From: Chryseolinea lacunae
Lineage (GTDB): Bacteria; Bacteroidota; Bacteroidia; Cytophagales; Cyclobacteriaceae
Length of the DNA stretch: 64,000 bases
NCBI RefSeq assembly: GCF_016735595.1
Contig: NZ_JAERRB010000019.1
Span: forward strand, 1-64,000
Direction: 5' to 3'
Within the stretch, counting starts at the first letter, position 1, and every line of letters begins with the position of its first letter. The notes beneath the pieces were generated by a model that ran no database searches, was not told the origin of the DNA, and worked only from the letters and a program-made list of their open reading frames with translations. The position numbers and the translations under genes were made by a program. Positions 9,318 through 17,345 of the stretch are shown here, piece after piece.

Positions 9318-10574
9318 CTAGGCCGGCCGGGTTACCGACACCAATTCTTCTTTTCGGTAGAATCCTTCATCAAGCTTTGACTTGAGAATGGAAAAGGCTT
9401 GCAATGTTTCTTCAACATCCGATAGTGAATGAACTGCGGTGGGGATAATCCTAAACATAATGACATCTTTGGGAACAACCGGGTAAATAACGACCGAACA
9501 GAAAATACCATAATTTTCACGAAGGTCCATGGCCATGTTTGCTGCCTCCCCTACGCCGCCTTTAAAGAGCACCGGTGTCGGCGGGGAGTGCGAGTCTCCA
9601 ACGTTAAATCCGCGTTCTCTCAACCCATTCTTTACGGCCAACATGATTGTTTTCAGATCTGACCTCAGCTGGGGATTGGTCTTTAGAAGTTCCAAGCGCT
9701 TAAGAGCGCCAATCACCAACGGCATGGGTAAGCTCTTGGCATATATCTGCGACCTGACGGTATAGCGAAGGTATTTGAGCACGTTCCTGTCACCAGCCAC
9801 AAAAGCCCCAATGCTGGCCATCGACTTGGCGAATGTGGAAAAATACAAGTCAATCATAGACTGGACGCCCTGCTCCTGTCCGACGCCTGCGCCGGTCGTC
9901 CCCATGGTTCCAAAGCCATGAGCATCGTCTACCAGCAGACGGAAATTGTATTTCGCTTTCAATTGCGCGATACCGCGCAAATCGCCCATCTGTCCGGACA
10001 TTCCAAATACGCCTTCGGTAATCAAAAGGATGCCGCCGCCCGTTTCATTGGCTAGCTTGGTTGCCCGTCGCAGCTGTTTTTCCAGACTCGCCATATCGTT
10101 GTGGGCATAAACAAAACGTTTGCCCATGTGCAACCGCACCCCATCAATAATAGAGGCGTGCGATTCGGCGTCATACACAATAATGTCCTTGCGATCGACT
10201 AGCGCATCGATGATGGATAATACGCCCTGATATCCGTAGTTCAACAGCATAGCGTCCTGCTTCTCTACAAACTCAGCCAATTGTCTTTCCAGGTCAAGGT
10301 GATGTACCGAGTTGCCCGACATCATGCGGGCACCCATCGGGGAGCCTAGGCCAAACCGGGCGGTAGCTTCGGCATCCGCTTTCCGGACGTCCGGATGATT
10401 GGCCAAACCTAAATAATTATTGAGACTCCAGTTAAGAACCTCTTTTCCATTGAACTTCATTCTTGGTCCAATGTCGCCCTCCAGCTTAGGAAAAAAGAAA
10501 TAGTCTTCCGGAAGGTGGGCATACTTGGCTAGTGGCCCTTGCTCCATTCTTAGTTTCTCGAACAAATCCTTCAT
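9318..10574 (-). CDS. PLP-dependent alpha-oxoamine synthase (serine palmitoyltransferase / KBL family)
   Basis: 418 residues, the usual size. It is a fold-type I PLP enzyme that condenses an amino acid with an acyl-CoA with loss of CO2. The visible motifs are NNYLGLANHP near the N-terminus, LNYGYQGVL, the DAESHASIIDG segment, the DDAHGFGTMG aspartate that contacts the PLP ring nitrogen, and the Schiff-base lysine in FSTFAKSMASIGAF. In Bacteroidota the closest such enzymes make sphingolipids from serine, or sulfonolipids (capnine) from cysteate; glycine C-acetyltransferase and BioF are alternatives. No biotin or threonine genes are nearby, so a membrane-lipid role is more likely. The gene is followed at 20 bp by a small gene and then a sigma factor. 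Confidence 0.85.
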   Translation of the reverse strand: MKDLFEKLRMEQGPLAKYAHLPEDYFFFPKLEGDIGPRMKFNGKEVLNWSLNNYLGLANHPDVRKADAEATARFGLGSPMGARMMSGNSVHHLDLERQLAEFVEKQDAMLLNYGYQGVLSIIDALVDRKDIIVYDAESHASIIDGVRLHMGKRFVYAHNDMASLEKQLRRATKLANETGGGILLITEGVFGMSGQMGDLRGIAQLKAKYNFRLLVDDAHGFGTMGTTGAGVGQEQGVQSMIDLYFSTFAKSMASIGAFVAGDRNVLKYLRYTVRSQIYAKSLPMPLVIGALKRLELLKTNPQLRSDLKTIMLAVKNGLRERGFNVGDSHSPPTPVLFKGGVGEAANMAMDLRENYGIFCSVVIYPVVPKDVIMFRIIPTAVHSLSDVEETLQAFSILKSKLDEGFYRKEELVSVTRPA

Positions 10575-10801
10575 GCTTACTTCAGTGTTAATAACAACAA
10601 AATGATTTTAAAGGAGCGCAAAAATAGAGCAAGTCCGGGGAGCAATGGTTGAGTTGAATTGTCATCAGGATTGACTTACGTCATTATGTTGACTGACCCA
10701 TGCATCATGCTCAGCACGCATTACTCCACCATAACGACGAGGTTTCGGGATACCCGAGTCCGGAACCCAGATCAAGGCGGTTGGGCTGGCAACGTTGATC
10801 A

Positions 10802-11062
10802 TCAGAAAAGGCGCACTGACTTCCCAAGCTGAAATTGCCTGAAAATAGCCGTTGCGAGTTCTACATTGTCCAAAGATTTGGTAGAAAGGTCCTCAGCGCG
10901 AAGAGCCGTCAGGGAGGCAATCATATTCATGATGTAGCGGTCTTCATTGTAATTTCTATGTTTCTGCAGCCGTTGCAGAGAGTTTGCAATCGCCTTAATC
11001 AGGACAGCCTCATCCTCGGCATTCATAATTTCACGCTGAATCTCATTGCAAAAGGCAACCAT
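10802..11062 (-). CDS. Small conserved-looking protein, paralogue of the 9049-9297 gene
   Basis: 86 residues, predicted helical and soluble. It shares the MV-F start, the SLQRL block, the RYIMNM segment and the NVELATAIFRQF ending with the protein at 9049-9297. It is the first gene of a minus-strand series, 227 bp upstream of the alpha-oxoamine synthase. It is divergent from the Crp/Fnr gene, and the 113-149 bp between them carry a perfect FNR-type palindrome. That makes control by the neighbouring regulator likely. No known family was recognised. Confidence 0.65.
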   Translation of the reverse strand: MVAFCNEIQREIMNAEDEAVLIKAIANSLQRLQKHRNYNEDRYIMNMIASLTALRAEDLSTKSLDNVELATAIFRQFQLGKSVRLF

Positions 11063-11142
11063 AAAAACCGGGTTAAAATACGTTTTCAGGCCAAATTAGA
11101 GCTCGTTTCTGTGGTTTTGATTGAAAATTATCAATTGACTTA

Positions 11143-11156
11143 TTGATTTAAATCAA
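11143..11156. promoter_or_regulatory. Perfect FNR/Crp-type palindrome
   Basis: TTGATTTAAATCAA is an exact match to the TTGAT-N4-ATCAA site used by FNR/DNR/NNR-type regulators. It lies between the divergent small gene (start 11062) and the Crp/Fnr gene (start 11212), about 55 bp from the Crp start and 80 bp from the small gene. A looser copy, TTGATTGAAAATTATCAA with an 8-bp spacer, lies just upstream at 11118-11135. Autoregulation of the Crp gene is inferred. Confidence 0.7.
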
Positions 11157-11211
11157 CTTAGATATTGATTCAATTGTGGAGATTGCCTGGCGCATACCAA
11201 ATTTCCAATCG

Positions 11212-11946
11212 ATGTTACAGAACTTTTTATCTGAAAATTTCCGGCTGAAAAAAGATCAGATTTTTGAGGGCCTGGCAACCGATGAAGTAGAGTCGCTCAT
11301 GGGTTCTGGCGTTACACATCTTTACCGGAAGGGTGAAGTGATCTTCCGGGAAGGAGGCATACCCACCGGGATATTTTACGTAAAGACCGGCCGAATCAAG
11401 AAATATAAAACGACCGGCAAGGGCGGTGAGCAAATTTTCTATGTCTGCAGTGAAGGGGAGCTTTTGGGCTACCATGCCCTGCTCAGCGAGGAGTATTATC
11501 CGGATTCCGCCGCCACACTGGAAGATGCTGAAATCACATTCATTCCAAAGGAGAATTTTCTGTCGGTCATCAGAAATTCAACCATTCTCTCCAATACGCT
11601 GCTGAAGGCACTTGGTCATGAGTTTAGCCTGTTCATCAACAGCATAACCAACTTGGCAACCAAGACGGTGCGGGAACGCCTGGCCTTTAATCTTTTGATT
11701 CTGGACGAGAAATACAAGAACCCGGCTATGACGGAGACTCCTAGCGATATTAACCTGTCCCGGACGGACCTGGCAAATATGGTAGGAACCGCTAAAGAAA
11801 CGCTGGTAAGACTTCTGCAAGAGTTCGTTGGTGCCGGCCTTATTGAGAAGGCAGACCGGTCAATTCGGATCGTGGACCGAAAGGGGATGATTAAGGAAGC
11901 GAACCTCAGAGGACTAAATTCAAAAAAAGTAACTTCAGTGAAGTAG
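11212..11946 (+). CDS. Crp/Fnr-family transcriptional regulator
   Basis: 244 residues from ATG 11212 (MLQNFLSENF); an in-frame GTG at 11176 would add 12 residues and is less likely. A cyclic-nucleotide-binding-like beta-barrel (about 15-130) carries the YRKGEVIFREG and GELLGYHALLS segments. A dimerisation helix and a winged helix-turn-helix (about 170-225) follow, with LSRTDLANMVGTAKETLVRLLQEF. The recognition helix keeps the Glu and Arg (ETLVR) that contact TTGAT sites in FNR/DNR, but not the FNR serine. The N-terminal FNR cysteines are missing, so it is not an Fe-S oxygen sensor; it may sense NO, redox or a nucleotide. It is divergent from a small gene, with an FNR-type palindrome between them. 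Confidence 0.9.
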   Translation: MLQNFLSENFRLKKDQIFEGLATDEVESLMGSGVTHLYRKGEVIFREGGIPTGIFYVKTGRIKKYKTTGKGGEQIFYVCSEGELLGYHALLSEEYYPDSAATLEDAEITFIPKENFLSVIRNSTILSNTLLKALGHEFSLFINSITNLATKTVRERLAFNLLILDEKYKNPAMTETPSDINLSRTDLANMVGTAKETLVRLLQEFVGAGLIEKADRSIRIVDRKGMIKEANLRGLNSKKVTSVK

Positions 11947-12069
11947 AAACTTGGTAACGACAAAGTATATCAAAATCATGCCGACCAACACGGCGTACAT
12001 CAGAAGGTCCACGCGAACGTACTCCCGGTAGCGATTAAAAGATCTCGTAGTTTCTTGAACATACTTTAG
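11935..12069 (-). CDS. Possible very small single-helix membrane peptide
   Basis: Just after the methyltransferase stop codon, and in the same frame after a second stop, the minus strand reads YVQETTRSFNRYREYVRVDL and then a hydrophobic helix (MYAVLVGMILIYFVV) ending TKFLLH. It looks like a short membrane protein of the kind often missed by gene finders. However, no ATG, GTG or TTG begins the segment before the internal Met, and its end overlaps the 3' end of the Crp gene. It may be a decayed small gene. Confidence 0.25.
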   Translation of the reverse strand, partial: LKYVQETTRSFNRYREYVRVDLLMYAVLVGMILIYFVVTKFLLH

Positions 12070-12081
12070 GTTTTAGTTCAC

Positions 12082-12684
12082 TCAAATCGAAAGTGTCTTC
12101 TCCCAGAATTTCAGTAGTCCTCCTTTTAGCGAATCCAGTAGTTTGAAACTGCTGGGAACTATCGTAGTAGGGCTGCAATAGGTAACCAACCTGGTTCCCG
12201 GCCGGCAACGGGCCAACTGCTCGACGATATGCAGTGAATACAGGTGATACAAGTCGCTACTCAACCGCACGGCATCATCAATCCTCTCGACCGGGTTAAG
12301 GTTCTCATAGAATGAATTGTAGAAATAGAACGCATCATATGCACCAAAGCCAACGGACTGGATATTGGCATGGATGAACCGCGCATTGCGGATATAGTAG
12401 TACGCCGAAAGCTTTTGGGACAACTCAACCAATTCCTGCCGCTGCTCCACGCCGGTGAAGTGTCCTTTGGTGTTCGCAGCCCCGATTAGGCAAAATTTGC
12501 CGGCGCCGGACCCGATGTCCAGGACTTTGGTCCCGGGCTTCTCGGCCAGGAATTCAGAGGCCACCTTGGCGATCGACACGGGAGTCCAATGCTTCCGGTC
12601 CAGATGCTTTATCGCCTCGGGATAAATGGAGACAAAGTCGCTGTCGGTGACACCAATATTTAGCCGAAGACGTTTGAAAATCAT
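12082..12684 (-). CDS. Class I SAM-dependent methyltransferase
   Basis: 200 residues, a minimal Rossmann methyltransferase. The SAM-binding motif I is VLDIGSGAGKFCLIGA (residues about 54-69). The acidic end of strand 2 is in FTGVEQRQEL, and the FIHANIQ region follows. The N-terminal helices (SIYPEAIKHLDRKHWTPV) may form a substrate lid. No target family can be named. It faces away from the SulP relic, with a perfect FNR-type palindrome about 99 bp upstream of its start, so low-oxygen or nitrosative control is likely. Confidence 0.82.
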   Translation of the reverse strand: MIFKRLRLNIGVTDSDFVSIYPEAIKHLDRKHWTPVSIAKVASEFLAEKPGTKVLDIGSGAGKFCLIGAANTKGHFTGVEQRQELVELSQKLSAYYYIRNARFIHANIQSVGFGAYDAFYFYNSFYENLNPVERIDDAVRLSSDLYHLYSLHIVEQLARCRPGTRLVTYCSPTTIVPSSFKLLDSLKGGLLKFWEKTLSI

Positions 12685-12776
12685 TATATGCGTTGACTAT
12701 GCGCTTTTGCATGCAGTCAATCAACAAAACTAGAAAGAACCGGAGTCCGGCCGCTTGACCTAACTCAACGGGTGGG

Positions 12777-12790
12777 TTGATTAAAATCAA
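12777..12790. promoter_or_regulatory. Second perfect FNR/Crp-type palindrome
   Basis: TTGATTAAAATCAA matches TTGAT-N4-ATCAA exactly. It lies in the divergent region between the methyltransferase (start 12684) and the SulP relic (start 12892), about 100 bp from each. With the site at 11143, it suggests that the Crp/Fnr protein encoded between them controls this small neighbourhood. Confidence 0.65.
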
Positions 12791-12891
12791 CGTCAATCTG
12801 GCCTTTGTAAAACGATCTTTGAGGGCAGACTCCTCGGTCAAATAGTTTGCACGCAAGCTGTCTCCGTTTCTTTATTCTTTTTAGGGCAGCC

Positions 12892-13083
12892 ATGAGTCCT
12901 TTTCAAAGAACATACTCCTTCACACTTCTCAAAAGTGATTTCAAAGCAAGTATCACGGTCTTTTTTGTGGCCTTGCCGCTGTGCCTAGGCATAGCACTCG
13001 CCTCATGCACCTCCATCTACTCGGGACTTTTGGCCGGTGTCATTGGTGGAATGATTATTCCCATCATCAGTAAGTCGCATGTG
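12892..13083 (+). pseudogene. SulP-family anion transporter, N-terminal remnant
   Basis: From ATG 12892 the frame reads a typical SulP start: a short cytoplasmic lead (LKSDFKASITVFF), then VALPLCLGIALAS and YSGLLAGVIGGMIIPII, the first two membrane helices of bicarbonate/sulfate permeases. After about 63 residues homology stops at SKSHVLV, where the substrate-binding SVSGPAAG region should follow. The frame continues as unrelated sequence for another 100 codons. A normal SulP has 500 or more residues, so this is a deletion remnant. The next 150 bp contain another unidentified peptide end (13067-13199) and then the DUF6671 relic. Confidence 0.75.
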
Positions 13084-13228
13084 TTGGTCGTATTCTATAT
13101 AACCTTCGCCGCCACCTTGCCGATATCGCGTACATCAATGAGAGTGAATCTCGCGCCGCCAGCAGGAAGAAAATTCCAATATAATAATAAGCGTTCCACC
13201 ATCTATCAAAGAGCAAGTCACCCGACAT

Positions 13229-13680
13229 TTTACGGAAAGAAAACTTATTATCGCTACCATGCATGGAAAGGAGCACATCATTTCCCCGCTGATAAAAAAA
13301 GATCTTCCGGCGAAAGTCGAGGTTATACAAGGTTTCAATACCGATGTGTTCGGGACTTTCGCCTGGGAGGTCCAGCGCAAGGAACTTGCTTTGGAAACAC
13401 TTCGCAATAAATTGCTCGCCGCCCTTACATGGTCTGGCGAAACGTTGGGACTCGCCAATGAAGGGTCTTTCGGTCCACATGCACTCTACTCCTTTTTGTC
13501 TGTCTACCTGGAACATGTTATGCTGATCGACACGCTCCATGGTTTTGAAATTATCGGCTCTGAAATATCGCTGCATACAAATTTTCTTTCAGCCATTGTC
13601 CTTGGACAGCTTACGAAAGATTTTCGATGCCATGCCGGCCTATGAACGGCCTTTAACGATGGAGACCGGAAGCATGAAAT
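13229..13680 (+). pseudogene. DUF6671 family gene, copy 1: intact N-terminal half, deleted C-terminal half
   Basis: The frame HFTERKLIIATMHGKEHIIS, then FNTDVFGTFAWEVQRKE and the GLANEGSFGPHALYSFL block are the hallmarks of DUF6671 proteins. It continues to MLIDTLHGFEIIGSEISLHTNF. There the DNA jumps: relative to copy 2 at 16522, about 125 bp are missing. After that GGACAGCTTACGAAAGAT through to ATGGAGACCG again aligns with copy 2, but out of frame, ending near 13680. The zinc-ribbon-like cysteine tail is absent. No start codon precedes the first conserved residues except ATG 13259. Function of the family is unknown. Confidence 0.7.
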
Positions 13681-13968
13681 ATCGGACTAATAGCAGCCCC
13701 TGTCGCAATACTGGTTACAACCTTTATCGACTCAGATCCGAGAAAGCCATTTGTGCTTGATTGCCTCGTTATTTACCCAGCCAAAGCATTGATATCGCAC
13801 TTATGTAAACAGATTTTCGGTTCTCCATGTTAGTTACAAGTTCTGCATCGTAAGGACTGTTCGTGGGGGCTTATTTCTCCTGCATAATCTCCAACATCCA
13901 TTGCTTTCAACATAAAAATGGGAACAGTATTGAAACCGTTCCCAAAATTAAATTAAAAAACCCGTATT

Positions 13969-14868
13969 TTAGAAACCGAACTTACCGTTGTTGTTCTTCC
14001 AGCTTTCTTTTGCAGGTATCTGTTCAATCACATCCCAATGCTCGGTAATCTTACCATTTTCCAAGCGGAACAAATCGTAGAAGGCGTTATAGCTACTGCC
14101 AAAGTTACCTTCACTCACCACAAGGACGAAGTTACCTTCTCCTAAAACCTGGTGAATCTTATCATACTTCAAAGTGATACCTTGCTTTGCTAACTCACCA
14201 AGCGTCTTTCCAAGACCAGAAAGTTGATCAGGAATCTGTGGATTGTGTTGAATGTAATTGTCCCGATTAAAGTAGCCCGCGATCTTGTCCATTTTACCAT
14301 TCACCAGAATATCGTCTACAAATTGGCGAACGAGCTTCTTATTCCCTTCAGTTTTAGCAACATCTGTTGAAGTAGTTGGACCATCAACCATAGTATGTCC
14401 ACTCGGATTTGCCTGTTTAGGAGTTTCCTGAAGATTGTCCCAGTGCTCTACAATCAAGCCATCTTCGAATCTAAAAATATCGAAACCAATCTTAGGGCCG
14501 AAGAAGTCATATTCAGTATGCGTAAATACATAATTGCCATCCTCGAACGCTCTTACGGTTTTAACTTTAGCAGAATTTGGCGGCAATGCCTTTAGCAGCG
14601 CTCCAAAGCCTGCAAATCCATCAGCGGCACTTAAATTATGCTGCGTGTACTTGTTGGGATTAATATAGGCGATCGGTTCAGTCGCTCCAGTCTCTATTGC
14701 CTTGAGCAATTCGACCACTTTATCCTTGTTACTCTTTTCCATGTTCGTCGTTATTTTAATTGTCGTTGAGTCATTTTTTTCGGTGGCCTCCATTGTCCTA
14801 TTCCCGGAGCACGTTAAAGCCCCTACCAGCGTTGTTATACCGAGCACTAAAGTTTTGAATGTTGTCAT
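13969..14868 (-). CDS. Exported protein with two SnoaL-like domains
   Basis: 299 residues from ATG 14868. An N-terminal hydrophobic segment ending in GALTCSGN looks like a lipoprotein or Sec signal. Two NTF2/SnoaL-like domains follow (about 45-160 and 175-285). They repeat the same pattern, with YTQHN/YIQHN, an alpha-helical G-GLLKAL/GLGKTLGEL segment, and FDIFRFEDGLIVEHWDN versus YDLFRLENGKITEHWDV. Such domains in this context are usually predicted polyketide-cyclase-like or stress proteins of unknown substrate. The gene lies 64 bp downstream of, and in the same direction as, an AraC regulator. An upstream extension of the frame to 15090 lies inside the regulator and is not used. Confidence 0.8.
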   Translation of the reverse strand: MTTFKTLVLGITTLVGALTCSGNRTMEATEKNDSTTIKITTNMEKSNKDKVVELLKAIETGATEPIAYINPNKYTQHNLSAADGFAGFGALLKALPPNSAKVKTVRAFEDGNYVFTHTEYDFFGPKIGFDIFRFEDGLIVEHWDNLQETPKQANPSGHTMVDGPTTSTDVAKTEGNKKLVRQFVDDILVNGKMDKIAGYFNRDNYIQHNPQIPDQLSGLGKTLGELAKQGITLKYDKIHQVLGEGNFVLVVSEGNFGSSYNAFYDLFRLENGKITEHWDVIEQIPAKESWKNNNGKFGF

Positions 14869-14932
14869 CGTTGTGATTTTTAACGATGCAAAGGTGGGGA
14901 CCTGAGCCGCCTTGAAAAAGGTAAGAAATGGT

Positions 14933-15832
14933 CTACGAATGATACTTTTTAGACAGCTCGCCCAAATGCTTCTCGCGGAACTCAGAGGGAGTTTGACCGG
15001 CTTGCTGGCGGAAATATTTGATAAAGTTGCTCGGTTCGTTAAATCCCAAATCAAAACCGATTTCTTTAATGCTCTTATTTGTATGCACAAGAAGTCTCTT
15101 AATCTCGAGCAAAACGCGCTCGCTTATAAGTTCTTTAGGTGACTTTCCCAACACGTGAGCAGTTGCACGACTAAGTCGTTTCTCAGGCACGTGCATCATT
15201 TCAGCATATTCATATACAGAACGAATTTTACTAAAATGCTCATTGACCAACGAGGAAAATAACATTGAATAGTCTCGATCCGCTCCTTTTGGAATCTGCC
15301 TAAATCCTTGCCGCCTTTTTTCCCGGTCACACAAAAGCAAAAAGGCATGGAGGTAATTCCTCAAAACATTGCGTTTAATTGGATCATCGTCACTGGCCAA
15401 CTCCGCTCCAACAAGCTGAATCAAAGATTGGAGACTATTGCTTATTCCATCCAGTTTTAATGGTACAGTTTCAAGAAGGTCATTGAAAAGAACGGTAGTG
15501 TTGAGAAAATCTATGTCATCCTGATTTTTGCAAAAGAACCGGTCGGTAAAAAGAATCAGCTTGCCATCATACTTTTCCGATGAATCGAATAGATGTACTT
15601 GCAACTTGTTAACAAACAGTATAGAATTCCTGGGTACTTTCACTGTATGAAAATCTACCAGATGTGTTGGACTTCCTTTTTCGATCCAGATGATATGATA
15701 AAAATTTGCACGATGTGGCAGAGTAATCTGTTTTTTATTCTTTGAGTATAAGTCTTTGATCGAAATAATCTCAAACTCCAGGGACAGACTTGGTTTGAAC
15801 TTAAATTCCGCGATTGACCGTCTTTCTTTCAT
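14933..15832 (-). CDS. AraC-family transcriptional regulator
   Basis: 299 residues. The N-terminal cupin-like domain (about 20-130; HIIWIEKGSPTHLVDF, NSILFVNKLQVHLF) is followed by a C-terminal AraC DNA-binding domain (about 190-295). The first helix-turn-helix region contains YAEMMHVPEKRLSR, and the second ends in LGFNEPSNFIKYFRQQAGQTPSEFR. It is the usual length for ligand-binding AraC regulators of Bacteroidota that control a neighbouring oxidoreductase or SnoaL gene. The SnoaL gene directly downstream is the likely co-transcribed or regulated partner. ATG 15832 fits the family start. Confidence 0.88.
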   Translation of the reverse strand: MKERRSIAEFKFKPSLSLEFEIISIKDLYSKNKKQITLPHRANFYHIIWIEKGSPTHLVDFHTVKVPRNSILFVNKLQVHLFDSSEKYDGKLILFTDRFFCKNQDDIDFLNTTVLFNDLLETVPLKLDGISNSLQSLIQLVGAELASDDDPIKRNVLRNYLHAFLLLCDREKRRQGFRQIPKGADRDYSMLFSSLVNEHFSKIRSVYEYAEMMHVPEKRLSRATAHVLGKSPKELISERVLLEIKRLLVHTNKSIKEIGFDLGFNEPSNFIKYFRQQAGQTPSEFREKHLGELSKKYHS

Positions 15833-16321
15833 TCGCTACCAAGATACAAAAACGCCGCAATTGTAAACTTTTTACCATTCATTTTAGCAATGTTGATAAT
15901 GAAAAAGTAACTGCTGAATTTGAAAAAATGCAAGTAAAATTCAGGGGCAAATGTGCGATCATCCATGCTATTTCTTAGCCACCTTCTTTCTGAACCGACT
16001 GAACATCTAGCGCGTGGACGAACAAAATTGTCATAAAAATTCAACCATTTTTTATTCATAAAAAAAGTGTTTGAATGAAATTCTAAAGGTTCACCGTAAG
16101 CTATTTGTAAGCGACGCAACACCGTTCTCTATTTCAAATCGGTAGCCATTGTGAAAAATCGGATAGTAAAATCGTCCCTCATTCCAACAATTGCCAATTC
16201 AGCCCGCCAGCTGACGTATCCGGTATTAGATTTTTGCACACTCACGATGAAATATCTCAAAATTCGCAGCGATGAAACAGAAAAATTTGTTCCGGGGATA
16301 TGGCATTGATGTTTGCCTGGA
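15833..16321. other. Non-coding stretch upstream of the IS21-like relic
   Basis: A 97-codon frame (15829-16122, minus) overlaps the AraC start and shows no family features. The stretch otherwise holds no recognisable gene and is probably promoter plus decayed flank. Confidence 0.35.
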
Positions 16322-16521
16322 GAATCCGAAGTGCTTGACCATCTTTTTCCGTTTTGTCCTGACCATCAATTTTCAGATCACGTGACCGCCAATTAAGCCA
16401 CCATTTGACCAGAAACGAGTCTAGCAATCAAGGGGTTCGAAACTTAGGCGAAGGCCAAGTCCTCAGACAACTTTAGCGGGTCACGCCCTCCTTAAACAAA
16501 GTGGTCAATGGCTCGGAATCT
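16322..16521. repeat. IS21-like terminal repeat relic, two opposed sets
   Basis: On the minus strand four units beginning TGGTCA or CGGTCA occur at 24, 23 and 23 bp spacing (complement TGACC at 16336, 16360, 16383 and 16406); some are followed by CGGAA/CGGAT. On the plus strand at 16500 the same kind of unit reads AGTGGTCAATGGCTCGGAAT. Tandem AGTGGTCAA...CGGAAT units are, from memory, typical of the ends of IS21-family elements in Bacteroidota. Two opposed ends without istA/istB between them suggest an element that lost its interior. The right end abuts the truncated DUF6671 copy 2. The 52 bp at 16470-16521 recur at 26731-26782. Confidence 0.5.
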
Positions 16522-17058
16522 CCAATGCTGATCGACACGCTCCACGGATTTGAAATTATCGACTCTGAAATATCACCGCATACAAATTTTCATTTAGTCA
16601 TTTTTGATGACTGGCGATCGGCGGAAAATTTCGCATTGAGAATTGGGGTCCCGGAGCATGGGCTAATTCTAAAGTCTTCGCAAGGCGAAATTATTAAGGA
16701 GATTCAGGACGTGGACAGCTCACGAAAGATTTTGGATGCAATGCCGGACTATGAACGGCCTTTAACGATGGAGACCGATATGCGCGCCATGCGTAATCCA
16801 ACACACATGAAGATTATCGGCATGGCTACTGAAAATCTTTTAGCTTCCATTTTTTGCCTCTGTCCGGTTTGCGCTACGCCAGGTTTCAAAATAGTAAACA
16901 GCATTAATTGCCTTCCCTGTCTCCAGTGTGGCACGCCCACTCGTCTTGTCCGACGCCATGTATATGAATGCTCCACGTGCCTTTATACCGAGCAACGAAA
17001 ACTCAATATGAACGAAGGTTATGGCGACCCACAGTATTGCGATGATTGCAATCCATGA
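16522..17058 (+). pseudogene. DUF6671 family gene, copy 2: C-terminal half only
   Basis: The frame begins at the IS-like repeat and reads MLIDTLHGFEIIDSEISPHTNF, then RSAENFALRIGVPEHGLILKS. It ends in a cysteine-rich tail (CPVCATPGF, CLQCGTPTRL, CSTCLY, CDDCNP) that is probably a zinc-binding ribbon and is complete to its stop. The N-terminal half with TMHGKE and SFGPH is missing, cut exactly at the repeat. The 5' 65 bases are close to identical to 13522-13586 of copy 1. So the window holds two differently broken copies of one gene. The remaining frame could be translated, but its function is doubtful. Confidence 0.7.
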
Positions 17059-17345
17059 TGATCCAGAGGAGGAACCCACACAACACGGGCCATGAGCAAC
17101 GCCTTTAGTAGCCAGATATTTGGTACCTTTGAAAACCAAATGCCCCTTAACTATGGAAACTTTATTCCCACTAGTTACATTAGTGGTCAATCTATATCTT
17201 TTCTTGACGCTCTTATGATCCTAGCAAGAATTCACCAGCGTAATCAGCGAAATAAGACCATATCGACTCCCTCGGTAGACAAGCCTCTTGCTATGAGTGG
17301 CCATTTACTTGTATTCCCGAGTAATCCAAAAAGCCTTTCCCGTTT

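Noticed and set aside
13067-13199. Peptide ADIAYINESESRAASRKKIPI in a frame between the SulP and DUF6671 relics
   Set aside because: It could be the end of an unknown membrane protein, but is too short for assignment.
15829-16122. 97-codon minus-strand frame
   Set aside because: Overlaps the AraC start and gives a composition without domain features.
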